From an uncultured Lachnospiraceae bacterium (GTDB lineage: Bacteria; Bacillota; Clostridia; Lachnospirales; Lachnospiraceae): a stretch of 64,000 bases of DNA. This document shows, piece after piece, positions 7,820-16,482 of the stretch (the first letter of the stretch is position 1; each line of letters opens with the position of its first letter). Position numbers and translations under genes: made by a program. The DNA is taken from the NCBI GenBank assembly GCA_947567595.1, contig CANOMQ010000006.1:1-64000 (forward strand), written 5' to 3'. A model generated the notes under the pieces. It was not told where the DNA came from. It saw only the letters and a program-made list of their open reading frames with translations, and did no database searches.

Positions 7820-7879
7820 CCAAAAGCAAACAAGGGATTCCAGCAACATCCAATGTGCCGGAATCCCTTGTTTTCAGCG
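7820..7879 (+). repeat. 60-bp palindromic direct repeat, copy B
   Basis: Second copy of the repeat at 7378-7437 with 57 of 60 bases identical. It lies about 60 bp after the last AGGGGTCA copy. Confidence 0.7.
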
Positions 7880-8034
7880 GTTTCCTCGATATTCTGTTCA
7901 TTCCCTTTGTATCAATTAAGCGGTCTACATTTCAGTGAAATGCCGGATATTGGAAAAGCCCTGTCTTTTGTGCATTCCTCCTGCTTTTTCGGCTGGTTTT
8001 ATATTTTTCCATAAAACAATACGCAGACAAAACC

Positions 8035-8070
8035 ATGACATGACATGTCAGGATTTATGTGCTATCCTAT
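8035..8070 (+). promoter_or_regulatory. Promoter/operator of the WYL regulator
   Basis: ATGACA (8035-8040) and an extended -10 TGCTATCCT (8060-8068) flank TGACATGTCAGGATTTATG. The block aligns base for base, with the same 22-bp distance, to the promoter of the ClbS-like gene at 8996-9030. It contains a perfect palindrome TGACATGTCA (8041-8050) and a dyad AGGAT-N9-ATCCT. It is probably bound by the WYL protein. Confidence 0.6.
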
Positions 8071-8090
8071 GATAAAAGGAGGAACCGCCA

Positions 8091-8999
8091 ATGCAGGAAA
8101 GCAGATTGTTTAAAATTGTGTACTACCTTCTCGACAAAGGGCAGGCGACCGCCCCTGAGCTGGCGCAGCGGTTTGAGGTCTCGGTGCGGACGATTTACCG
8201 GGACATTGACGCCCTAAGCGGCGCGGGCGTTCCGGTCTATGCGGAGGCGGGCAGGAACGGCGGCATTTATCTGATGGACGATTTTGTCTTGGACAAAGCC
8301 GTGCTGTCCGAGGCGGAAAAGCAGGAAATCCTCATGGCACTGCAAAGCATCAACACCGCGCAGAACAAAAACGCCAGTCAGACCTTGCAAAAGCTTTCCG
8401 CGCTGTTTCAGCTCAATTCCGAAAACTGGCTGGAGGTCGATTTTTCTAATTGGGGAAACAACGCGTTTGACAAGGAAAAGTTCGAGCTGCTCAAAACGGC
8501 AGTCATTCAGCGCAGAACCGTCAAAATCCAATATGCAAATTCTTATGAAGAAATTGGCGAGCGAGTGGTGCAGCCGTTGAAGCTTGTCTACAAATCAAGG
8601 GCATGGTATCTGAAGGCGTTCTGCACAAAGAAACAGGACTGGCGGATTTTCAAGCTGAACCGGATTTTGGATTTGACGCTTTTAAATGACCGCTTCGTGT
8701 ACCGCGAATTTCCAAGCCCGGTGGAGCTGTGCGAAAATGACTTCCCCGAAATGACGCTGCGCTTTCCGAAAGATATGGCTTACCGCGTGTACGACGAGTT
8801 TGACAAAACGCAGGTGCAACGGCAGGCGGACGGCAGCTTTCTCGTTTTTGCAAAAATGCCCGTGGACGCGTGGCTTATCGGATTTCTGCTGTCATTTGGC
8901 ACGCAGGTGGATATTCTTGCCCCACTCGATTTGAGGGAAGCCGTCGCCAAGCAGGCAGAACAGATTTTTCAAAAGATGAAAGAAAAGCCGAAACCTTGA
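8091..8999 (+). CDS. HTH-WYL transcriptional regulator (YafY type)
   Basis: The 302-aa protein has an N-terminal HTH_11 winged helix (residues about 5-60: LLDKGQATAPELAQRFEVSV then RTIYRDIDALS). A central WYL-type domain follows (about 140-215, with KLVYKSRAWYLKAFC) and a C-terminal extension. WYL domains sense small ligands or nucleic acids. GGAGG lies 8 nt before the ATG. Its promoter is nearly the same as that of the next gene, so autoregulation and control of the ClbS-like gene are the natural inference. The downstream promoter overlaps its own stop codon. Confidence 0.88.
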   Translation: MQESRLFKIVYYLLDKGQATAPELAQRFEVSVRTIYRDIDALSGAGVPVYAEAGRNGGIYLMDDFVLDKAVLSEAEKQEILMALQSINTAQNKNASQTLQKLSALFQLNSENWLEVDFSNWGNNAFDKEKFELLKTAVIQRRTVKIQYANSYEEIGERVVQPLKLVYKSRAWYLKAFCTKKQDWRIFKLNRILDLTLLNDRFVYREFPSPVELCENDFPEMTLRFPKDMAYRVYDEFDKTQVQRQADGSFLVFAKMPVDAWLIGFLLSFGTQVDILAPLDLREAVAKQAEQIFQKMKEKPKP

Positions 9000-9030
9000 C
9001 AAAAGATGTCAGGTTATATGTGTTATCCTA
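8996..9030 (+). promoter_or_regulatory. Promoter/operator of the ClbS-like gene
   Basis: TTGACA (8996-9001) overlaps the stop codon of the WYL gene, and an extended -10 TGTTATCCT (9021-9029) follows. Between them, GATGTCAGGTTATATGTG matches the same block upstream of the WYL gene. The 22-bp distance between the hexamers is longer than normal, so the extended -10 or an activator may be needed. Confidence 0.6.
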
Positions 9031-9096
9031 AATACAGAACACGACAACAAAACGTAATATTAACCAAAATATGCCAAACAAAAAAGGAGAACAACC

Positions 9097-9654
9097 ATGA
9101 GCAGACCAACAACAAAGGCAGGGCTTCTCACCGCCGCATCTAAGAATTTTGAAGCATTAAACGCACTCGTTTCCGGTTTGACCGAAACGGAATTGTCTAC
9201 GGAATTTGACTTTTCAGGGGACGAAAAAAAGAAAGAGGCGCATTGGCAACGCGATAAAAATCTGCGGGACATTTTAATCCATTTGTATGAATGGCACCAG
9301 CTTTTGCTCAACTGGGTGCATTCCAACCAAAGCGGCGAGAACAAACCATTCATTCCCCAACCCTATAACTGGAAAACCTACGGCAAAATGAATGTGGCAT
9401 TTTGGGAAAAACATCAGACAACATCGCTTGAGGACGCGAAGGCAATGCTGCTGCAATCGCACGAGGAGGTGCTGCGCTTAGCAGAAACCTTCACCAATGA
9501 AGAACTATTTACAAAGGGCGCCTACGCATGGGTTGGCGGGAGCACGCTCGGCTCATACTTCGTCAGCACGACGGCAAGCCACTATGACTGGGCAATGAAA
9601 AAATTAAAGGCACACCGGAAAAACTGCGCCAACGCTCAACAGACCGGTTCGTGA
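9097..9654 (+). CDS. ClbS/DfsB-family four-helix-bundle protein
   Basis: The 185-aa protein belongs to the ClbS/DfsB family (DUF1706, DinB-like four-helix bundle). Typical features are an N-terminal KAGLLTAASKNFEALNALVS helix, RDILIHLYEWHQLLLNWV, PYNWKTYGKMN and a C-terminal ASHYDWAMKKLKAH. The best-known member, ClbS, is the colibactin self-resistance protein of E. coli, but most family members have no proven role. AAGGAG precedes the ATG. The gene is paired with the WYL regulator through a shared promoter motif and is followed 11 nt later by a radical SAM gene. Confidence 0.85.
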   Translation: MSRPTTKAGLLTAASKNFEALNALVSGLTETELSTEFDFSGDEKKKEAHWQRDKNLRDILIHLYEWHQLLLNWVHSNQSGENKPFIPQPYNWKTYGKMNVAFWEKHQTTSLEDAKAMLLQSHEEVLRLAETFTNEELFTKGAYAWVGGSTLGSYFVSTTASHYDWAMKKLKAHRKNCANAQQTGS

Positions 9655-9665
9655 GGGCAGGATAA

Positions 9666-10547
9666 ATGCATTATGTAACGGTAAAAGGAATTTTATCTGC
9701 CAAAAACGGCATGAACCTCTACCGCGGCTGCTCGCATGGCTGCATTTACTGCGACTCGAGAAGTAAATGCTACCATATGGAGCACGCCTTTGAGGACATC
9801 GAGGTCAAGGAAAACGCGATAGTGCTCTTGGAGAACGCACTAAAGCATAAACGCCAAAAATGCATGATTGGCACAGGCGCGATGACGGACCCGTATATTC
9901 CCTTGGAGCTGGAACTCGGGAATGTACGCAAGGCGTTACAGTTAATTTCCGACTATGGGTTCGGGGCAACCATTCTCACAAAATCCGACCGCATTCTGCG
10001 CGATTTGGATTTACTGCAACAGATTAACGAAACGACAAAATGCGTTGTGCAGATGACACTGACGACGTATGACGAAGGGCTTTGCCGGAAAATCGAGCCG
10101 AATGTATGTGTGACGCAGGAACGTTTTGCCGTACTGAAACGGTTGCGGGATTTGGGTATCCCGACCGTCGTATGGCTGACGCCGATTTTGCCGTTTATCA
10201 ATGACACGCCGGAGAATATTTTGGGGATTTTGGAGCTGTGTCGTGAGGCGAAGGTTTATGGGATTATCTGTTATGGAATGGGACTGACGCTGCGGGAAGG
10301 GAACAGGGAATACTTTTACCGGCAGCTAGACCGCCTGTTTCCGAAAATGAAGGAACGGTATGTGCGCACTTATGGGAACCGATATGAAATTGAAAGCCCT
10401 GATAATAAGCGGCTGATGGGGATTTTTCATCGGAAATGCGAGGAGTATGGTATTGTGCATGATAATGAGCAGATTTTCCGGTATTTGTATACGTTTGAGG
10501 AGAAAAACGCGGGGACGCAGTTAAGGCTTTGGGATTTTGGGGTGTAG
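9666..10547 (+). CDS. Radical SAM protein (SPL-like family)
   Basis: The 293-aa protein has the radical SAM cluster motif CSHGCIYC (C22, C26, C29). The surrounding layout (NLYRGCSHGCIYCDSRSKCY, GTGAMTDPYIPLE, TILTKSDRILRDLDLL) is that of the spore-photoproduct-lyase-like branch of radical SAM proteins. These bind [4Fe-4S] and SAM and make a deoxyadenosyl radical. The substrate of this subgroup is generally unknown. It starts 11 nt after the ClbS-like gene and probably shares its transcript, which might link it to DNA or small-molecule damage responses. That link is inference only. Confidence 0.85.
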   Translation: MHYVTVKGILSAKNGMNLYRGCSHGCIYCDSRSKCYHMEHAFEDIEVKENAIVLLENALKHKRQKCMIGTGAMTDPYIPLELELGNVRKALQLISDYGFGATILTKSDRILRDLDLLQQINETTKCVVQMTLTTYDEGLCRKIEPNVCVTQERFAVLKRLRDLGIPTVVWLTPILPFINDTPENILGILELCREAKVYGIICYGMGLTLREGNREYFYRQLDRLFPKMKERYVRTYGNRYEIESPDNKRLMGIFHRKCEEYGIVHDNEQIFRYLYTFEEKNAGTQLRLWDFGV

Positions 10548-10920
10548 GACGGCTTTTTGTAGTTCAGGAAAGCTGTTCCTTTCTTTTTATAGTAGTGAAT
10601 CACCTGCCTTTTTAAAATAAATGGCACTCCATTTTAGCCCTAATATTTCAGAACACTTAAACAGGTCTGTATGCTTTATGGGCAGTATGTCCACGTTCAG
10701 GTTCATAAAAGCTGGAATAAATCTGAGGATAAGTTCCTTTTTTACTAATTGTCTTTTTAAGAAAATAAGCCATAAAAATCACCCTCTTATATTATAGCCC
10801 CATATAAGCAATAGATAAAAATAAATTTTGTCAAGTTTTTTTGAACAACAAAAAAGCCAGCAATAATGCTGACTGCTGAAAAATGATATATGATTAACTC
10901 TCAATGAGGTGTGCAGGACG
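10548..10920. other. 373-bp gap without an intact gene
   Basis: No gene is supported. The left half may contain decayed coding DNA on the minus strand, with a short open stretch ending near 10670. The right part is AT-rich and holds a small hairpin (CAGCAATAATGCTG near 10858). The gap immediately precedes a truncated gene, so it may be deletion debris. Confidence 0.3.
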
Positions 10921-11310
10921 ATGAAGGAGGAGCAGTGGTACGATGTGGACGTGATTACATGCGCGGCGCCGAACCTTCGCAAAAGACCGTCCAACGCGAT
11001 GAACCCGAACAGCGGCACGACGGGGCTTGCGCTTTCCAAGGAACGGCTGCAGGAATTGCACGAGAAGCGCCTGCGCAGGATTTTGTCGCTTGCGAAAAAG
11101 GAGCGGGAAGATGTCGTGATACTGGGGGCGTTTGGCTGCGGCGCGTTCCAAAATCCGCCGGAGGTGGTTGTCAGGGCGTATCAGAGGGTGCTGCCGGAAT
11201 TTTTGCAGGATTTTCAGGTAATTGAGTTTGCCGTTTACTGCGCGCCGCACGCGATGAAAAATTACGAGGTATTTTATGAGGCATTTGGGAGGAAAAACGA
11301 AAATGTTTGA
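10921..11310 (+). pseudogene. TIGR02452-family protein, N-terminal half missing
   Basis: The frame encodes about 129 residues that match only the C-terminal half of TIGR02452 (PARG-like macro-domain) proteins: DVDVITCAAPNLRKRPSNAM, KRLRRILSLAKKERE, DVVILGAFGCGAFQNPPEVV and IEFAVYCAPHAMKNYEVF. Full-length members are about 260-280 aa. The lost half carries the Gly-rich catalytic segment, so ADP-ribose-directed activity is unlikely. Its stop overlaps the start of the NUDIX gene, preserving the original operon arrangement. Confidence 0.75.
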
Positions 11311-12137
11311 AAATGAAGAGCAGTTTCTTTCTACCTATCGTATGGAGGATTATGACAGACCATCCGTCACGACGGATATTGTGGCGTTTACGGTCAGAAG
11401 CGAGGAAGATGAGAGCTGGCGCAAGGACAGCAAGGAGAGCAGGCTTTCCGTGCTTCTTATTCAAAGGGGCGAGCACCCCTTTTTAAACCATTGGGCAATT
11501 CCCGGTGGTTTTTTGCGCATGGACGAGACGCTTGAGGAGTGCGCGTTGCGCGAAATCAGGGAGGAGGCGGGTGTCGAGCCGGTGTCGATTATGCCGATAG
11601 GGGCGTTCAGTGCGTGCGACCGGGACCCGAGGGGGAGAATTATTTCGAACGCGTTTACGACGATTATCAGCGAGCAGTCGGCGCGTCTTATGGCAAGCGA
11701 CGACGCGGTTGACGCGAAGTGGTTTGATGTTTTTTATGAAAAAACGAAGAGGAAACGTATGTTCTAAAACTTGTCGGAGACGGCGTGACGCTTAAGCGAA
11801 GCTTGCGCCAAAAGGCAAGCAGTTTGGGAGAACAACGTTTGCGCTTGTTGACAGCGGGGGACTTGCGTTTGACCATGCCCTCATTCTTGCTTCGGCGCTC
11901 GAGAGCCTGCGGGATAAGGCGGAGAGCTTTGAGGTCATTTTTGATTTCCTGCCGGAAAAGTTTACGCTGACGGCGTTGCAGAAGGTGCAGGAGACGATAC
12001 TGAATGTGTCGCTTCTGCCAGCGAACTTCCGCAGGAAAATTGCGGATTATGTGGTGGAGACGGACGAGTTTACGACGGGGGCGGGGCACAGACCGGCAAA
12101 ATTATATCGGCGCAAGGGGGCGAACCATCAGGCGTGA
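11303..12137 (+). pseudogene. NUDIX hydrolase with C-terminal winged-helix (NrtR-like), two frameshifts
   Basis: From ATG at 11303 (GGGAGG 10 nt upstream) the frame encodes an intact NUDIX box, GGFLRMDETLEECALREIRE then EAG, but stops at 11767. The sequence resumes in the next frame (EETYVLKLVGDGVTLKRSL) and then in a third (FGRTTFALVDSGGLAFDHAL to AKLYRRKGANHQA), ending at TGA 12135-12137. The reconstructed protein of about 275 aa would be a NUDIX domain plus winged helix as in NrtR-type regulators of NAD metabolism. Two independent frameshifts make a sequencing error less likely, so it is probably inactive. Confidence 0.75.
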
Positions 12138-12282
12138 CGGCTCCGCTTGAAAATCGCAGGTTGAAAAATCGTAAAAATATAGGTGAATATTGGATTAGTA
12201 TGTGTTATACTGTACGCAAAAGCAAGTTTCATTACGGCTAGAAATAAAAGTGCGTCAAGACACGCGCGGAAAGAGGAATGGT

Positions 12283-14490
12283 ATGATTTCAGCAAAGAAA
12301 AAAGAAAATGGAATATTGTTTACGCTATCTACAAATAACAGCAGTTATCAAATGAAGGCAGACAAGCATAACGTCCTGCTACATTTATTTTATGGTCAGA
12401 GATTAAACGACGCGGACGACCTGTCTGATTTGATTTTCCTGACGGACACAGGCTTTAGCGGCAATCCTACATATGCCGAAAAAGACCGCACCTATTCGCT
12501 CGACACCCTTCCGCAGGAGGTCTCAGGCTTTGGCGTCGGCGACTACCGTGACAGCATGGTAACCCTGCTGCATGACGACGGAAGCCGTGCCGCGGAGTTT
12601 CGGTATGACAGCTATGAAATCATCGACGGCTCTTACAAAATCGACGGAATGCCGGCACTTTATGACACAAGTGTCACGAAAGGAGAAACGCTGGTCATCA
12701 CAATGCGCGAGGCAGCTTCTGACATAATATTGAAGCTATATTATGGTGTATATGAAAAAGAAAACGTCATTACAAGGGCGGCAAAGCTTATCAATCAGGG
12801 CACAAAGAGTGTCCATGTGGAAAAGCTGCTGTCCATGAATATGGATATGATGTTCTTTGATCCCGATATGATTTATTTTACAGGCAGACATGCCTTCGAG
12901 CGTGCCTATGAGCGCATTCCCGTAAAGCATGCAAAGATTGAAATCGGCAGTGTGCGCGGCACGTCAAGCCACCAGTACAACCCGTCATTTATTCTCTGCG
13001 ACCATGACGCGAATGAGGAACAGGGCGACTGCTATGGCTTCTGCCTTGTCTACAGCGGCAACTTTGTCGCGGCGGCGCAGAAAGACCAGAAAAATCAGGT
13101 GCGCGTACAGATGGGCATTCACCCGGAAGCGTTCTGTTACCTGCTTGAACAGGGCGGGGAGCTGATGACGCCGCAGGTTATCATGAGCTATTCGCACGAC
13201 GGACTGACCACGCTTTCCCACCAATACCATGATATTTTAAGGGAAAACATGTGCCGCGGAAAATACAAATACGAGAGACGTCCTGTGCTGATTAACAACT
13301 GGGAGGCGACGTATTTTGACTTTAACGAGGAAAAGCTTTTCAACATCGCAAAGCAGGCGTCAGAGCTTGGCATTGAAATGCTTGTGCTGGACGACGGCTG
13401 GTTTGGCAAGCGCGACGACGATTATAGCGGGCTTGGCGACTGGTTTGTCAATGAAGAGAAGCTGGGGGGGAGCCTGAAGGAAATCGGGGAGCGCGTCAAT
13501 GAGATGGGCATGAAGTTCGGACTTTGGTTCGAGCCGGAGATGATTTCACAGGACAGCGACCTTTACAGGAAGCACCCCGAATGGGCAATTGCCATTCCAA
13601 ACCGTGAGCCAAACAGGGGAAGGTACCAGTTGGCGCTTGACATGAGCCGGGACGATGTGCGGGATTATCTGTTTGAGCAGATGAGCGACATTTTATCAAA
13701 CGCGCCGATTATTTACGTTAAATGGGATTTGAACAGAAGCATTTGCGATATGTACAGTTACGCGTCAGGTAAGGAGCACAGCGGCGAATTATACCACAAA
13801 TACGTGCTTGGCGTCTATGATTTGATGGAGCGGCTGCTTGTGCGCTTCCCGGATTTGCTGCTTGAGGGCTGCAGCGGCGGCGGCGGACGCTTTGACGCGG
13901 GTATGCTTTACTATTCGCCGCAGATATGGTGCAGTGACAACACCGATGCGATTAACCGCCTGACCATTCAGTATGGTACAAGCTTTTTCTACCCGATAGG
14001 AACTTTTGGCGCGCATGTTTCCGCGTGCCCCAACCATCAGACCGGAAGGACGACGCCATTTGCGACAAGAAGCGACGTTGCAATGTCCGGCAGCTTTGGC
14101 TATGAGCTGGATTTGTCGAAGATTTCCGACGAGGAAAAGGCGCAGGTAAAGCATCAGATTGCGCAGTTCCACGACCTGTATGAGCTGACACACGAGGGCG
14201 ACTATTACAGGCTGACCACGCTTGACTATGACGACTGTATCGCATGGGCGTTTGTGGCAAAGGACAAATCGAGGGCGGCGCTGACGCTTGTGAAAACGCA
14301 GAGCGAAGGAAACCCGCGTCCGACACACGTTGGCATGAGAGGCTTGGACAAAAATAAGAAGTATAAATGTACCATAAAAAATGACACGAGTGTCATAAAC
14401 AGCGGCGCTGCGTTTGTCAATGCGGGAGTTACCATTCCGTATATTATGGAACAGTATGAGAGCGCAATCATCATGTTTGATGAGGTATAA
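12283..14490 (+). CDS. GH36 alpha-galactosidase
   Basis: The 735-aa enzyme belongs to glycoside hydrolase family 36. The catalytic nucleophile is Asp482 in YVKWDLNRS and the acid/base is Asp552 in WCSDNTDA. EGCSGGGGRFD and LDDGWFGKRDDD are further family blocks. It has the normal N-terminal beta-sandwich, TIM barrel and C-terminal sheet, and no signal peptide. It should release terminal alpha-1,6-galactose from raffinose-type sugars or melibiose in the cytoplasm. The ATG at 12283 is chosen because GGAAAGAGGA precedes it and the family length (about 730 aa) fits. No sugar transporter is adjacent, so it stands alone. Confidence 0.92.
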   Translation: MISAKKKENGILFTLSTNNSSYQMKADKHNVLLHLFYGQRLNDADDLSDLIFLTDTGFSGNPTYAEKDRTYSLDTLPQEVSGFGVGDYRDSMVTLLHDDGSRAAEFRYDSYEIIDGSYKIDGMPALYDTSVTKGETLVITMREAASDIILKLYYGVYEKENVITRAAKLINQGTKSVHVEKLLSMNMDMMFFDPDMIYFTGRHAFERAYERIPVKHAKIEIGSVRGTSSHQYNPSFILCDHDANEEQGDCYGFCLVYSGNFVAAAQKDQKNQVRVQMGIHPEAFCYLLEQGGELMTPQVIMSYSHDGLTTLSHQYHDILRENMCRGKYKYERRPVLINNWEATYFDFNEEKLFNIAKQASELGIEMLVLDDGWFGKRDDDYSGLGDWFVNEEKLGGSLKEIGERVNEMGMKFGLWFEPEMISQDSDLYRKHPEWAIAIPNREPNRGRYQLALDMSRDDVRDYLFEQMSDILSNAPIIYVKWDLNRSICDMYSYASGKEHSGELYHKYVLGVYDLMERLLVRFPDLLLEGCSGGGGRFDAGMLYYSPQIWCSDNTDAINRLTIQYGTSFFYPIGTFGAHVSACPNHQTGRTTPFATRSDVAMSGSFGYELDLSKISDEEKAQVKHQIAQFHDLYELTHEGDYYRLTTLDYDDCIAWAFVAKDKSRAALTLVKTQSEGNPRPTHVGMRGLDKNKKYKCTIKNDTSVINSGAAFVNAGVTIPYIMEQYESAIIMFDEV

Positions 14491-14529
14491 ATAGTCACAA
14501 AAGTTGTATGGGTAATACGGAGGCGAAAT

Positions 14530-16446
14530 ATGCATATACAGATACAATGCTGCGGTATTGTCTTAATGCTGGTGCTGTTTTATTTCTACATGCACCAAAA
14601 ACGAATATCACTGGATACGCAAAAGGCGTTTTTGGGCGTTTTTTGGGCGACCTTTTTCTGCATCGTAATGGACATTGTTTCCATCGGGGCAATTCAATAC
14701 CGCCATGTGCTGACGGAGCCGTTTGCAAAATTTGTGGCAAAGACGTATCTTGTGACGCTGCTTGGCGTGGCGCTGAGCGCGCTGCTGTATATGTGTGTGG
14801 ATATTTATACCAATAAGGAAGACTATCAAAAGCAGACGTACGTGTACTTGCTTATGACGCTTGCGGGCGCTGTCGGAGTATATGCCGCACCGCTCCATTA
14901 CCAATACATGAACAACGGCGTGGACGTGAAGTACACCTATGGCCCGAGCGTTTACGTGACGTACGGCATGGCGCTTGTCTTTTTCGTGCGGATTGTGTAT
15001 CTGCTGAGAAAGGAAAGGACAAAAATCAATTCCCGACGCAGGGAAGCGGTCTATTTGTGGTTATTTATATGGATTGTCGCGTCGCAAATCCAGTTTATGT
15101 ATACCAATCTTTTGATTGTGGCATATGGCGGCGCGATTGGTATCATGGTGCTTTATCTCAAGCTCGAAAATCCGGAGACCAATCTCGACCGGAGCACGGG
15201 ACTGTTTAACAGCGGTGCGTTTCACCAGTATACCAAGCAGCTTTTTGCAAAAAAGAAGGACTTTTCGGTGCTCGTAATTGTTTTTGAAAATACGGCGTAC
15301 CAGCATGTTTCTTTAAATAAACGCGATGTAATCCGAATGCAGATTGTGGAGTATCTGCTGAAGGTGCCGGACGCCTATCCCTTTAAAAATGCCGAAGATG
15401 AGTATCTGATTGTATTTCCCGATACAGGGCTTGCGGAAAAACGAGTGGAGGAAATCCGCACGCGGTTTGCGTCGGGGTGGGGGGAATATAACGGCGACAC
15501 CGTGAAGCCCTGCTGGCTGTTTCTGCCCCATGCAAACATCGTAAATCAGGCGGAAATCCTGTCGTATTTAATCCGCTATATCCGGCGCGACGAATCGACC
15601 TTTACCGAAAAGGATTTTCTGCGCATTGAAAAGGACAGCGTGGACAAAATACACCACGAGCGGGAAGTCGTACAGCTTCTTTTGGACGCGATGGAAAAAG
15701 ACCGCGTTGAGGTGTTTTACCAGCCGATTTTCTCCACAAGCGAGCACTGCATTACATCAGCGGAGGCATTGGTTCGTATTCGCGACAAGGACGGAAAAAT
15801 CGTTCCGCCGGGCGTGTTTATTGATATTGCGGAAAAAAGCGGCATGATTTTGAAGCTTGGCGCTGCCGTTTTTGAGAAGGTGTGCATGTTTATCACAAAA
15901 TACCCGCTGGAAACCTACGGAATGCAGTACATAGAGATTAACCTGTCCGTGATACAGTGCGGCTATGAAAAGCTGGCACGGGATTATATTGATATTATGG
16001 AGAACTATAAAATCAATCCAAAGTATATCAATTTGGAAATCACGGAGTCTGCTTCCACGAATGCGAAAAAAACGCTGCTTGGCAATATGGAAGAGCTGAT
16101 GAATTATGGCGTGCGGTTTTCTTTGGACGATTTTGGAACGGGGCAGTCCAATCTGAATTACATTGTAGACATGCCGGTGGACATCATCAAGTTTGACAGA
16201 AGCATGACAAACTCGTATTTTGAAAACGGAAAGGCGAAGCACGTGATGGAAGCCGCCATTCATATGATACATGGCATGAATTTGGAAATCGTGTCGGAGG
16301 GCATTGAGACGAAGGAGCAGTATCAGACGATGGAGGATTTGGGAATCAGTCATATACAGGGATATTATTTCTCAAAGCCGCTGCCGGAGGAGGAGTTTAT
16401 CCGCTTTTTGGAGGACAGCCTGCGGCGGAATGTGGACGCGGGATAA
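14530..16446 (+). CDS. Membrane c-di-GMP phosphodiesterase (degenerate GGDEF + EAL)
   Basis: The 638-aa protein has about seven N-terminal membrane segments (residues 5-210). Next is a degenerate GGDEF-like domain (about 220-340) in which the GGDEF signature reads NAEDE, then an EAL domain (about 385-630). EAL catalytic residues look complete: SAEALVR, EINLSV, LEITESA, LDDFGTG, IKFDRS, SEGIET. It should therefore hydrolyse c-di-GMP at the membrane but not make it, and the GGDEF remnant may bind GTP as a regulator. Signal input is presumably through the membrane part. GGAGG precedes the ATG. It probably sets the switch between motility and adhesion, in keeping with the chemoreceptors nearby. 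Confidence 0.92.
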   Translation: MHIQIQCCGIVLMLVLFYFYMHQKRISLDTQKAFLGVFWATFFCIVMDIVSIGAIQYRHVLTEPFAKFVAKTYLVTLLGVALSALLYMCVDIYTNKEDYQKQTYVYLLMTLAGAVGVYAAPLHYQYMNNGVDVKYTYGPSVYVTYGMALVFFVRIVYLLRKERTKINSRRREAVYLWLFIWIVASQIQFMYTNLLIVAYGGAIGIMVLYLKLENPETNLDRSTGLFNSGAFHQYTKQLFAKKKDFSVLVIVFENTAYQHVSLNKRDVIRMQIVEYLLKVPDAYPFKNAEDEYLIVFPDTGLAEKRVEEIRTRFASGWGEYNGDTVKPCWLFLPHANIVNQAEILSYLIRYIRRDESTFTEKDFLRIEKDSVDKIHHEREVVQLLLDAMEKDRVEVFYQPIFSTSEHCITSAEALVRIRDKDGKIVPPGVFIDIAEKSGMILKLGAAVFEKVCMFITKYPLETYGMQYIEINLSVIQCGYEKLARDYIDIMENYKINPKYINLEITESASTNAKKTLLGNMEELMNYGVRFSLDDFGTGQSNLNYIVDMPVDIIKFDRSMTNSYFENGKAKHVMEAAIHMIHGMNLEIVSEGIETKEQYQTMEDLGISHIQGYYFSKPLPEEEFIRFLEDSLRRNVDAG

Positions 16447-16459
16447 GAAGAAAAAAAGA

Positions 16460-16482
16460 GCCTGCCGTGATTTACGGCAGGC
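16460..16482. terminator. Bidirectional terminator between convergent genes
   Basis: GCCTGCCGT (16460-16468) pairs with ACGGCAGGC (16474-16482) around a 5-nt loop. A-rich sequence flanks the plus-strand left side and T-rich sequence follows on the minus strand. The stop codon of the minus-strand gene lies at 16472-16474, inside the loop and stem base, so coding and terminator overlap. Confidence 0.7.

Larger units (their letters stand above)
7315..8034. other. 720-bp gene-free region with repeats
   Basis: No reading frame here looks like a real protein. The region holds a hairpin after the LysR gene, two copies of a 60-bp palindromic repeat (7378-7437, 7820-7879) and, between them, six copies of AGGGGTCA at nearly regular spacing. 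Its G+C rises in the middle (about 7540-7820), unlike its surroundings. Confidence 0.5.

Noticed and set aside
7558-7938. Protein-coding reading of the AGGGGTCA array
   Set aside because: Neither strand gives a recognisable protein, the repeat spacing varies between 20 and 25 bp, which breaks any frame, and no start signals are present.
8041-8050. TGACATGTCA as another copy of the TGACACNNGTGTCA palindrome
   Set aside because: Its half-sites and spacing differ, and it belongs to the promoter block shared with 8996-9030.
10427-10627. Minus-strand frame overlapping the end of the radical SAM gene
   Set aside because: It is a shadow of the coding frame, with no ribosome binding site and no family resemblance.
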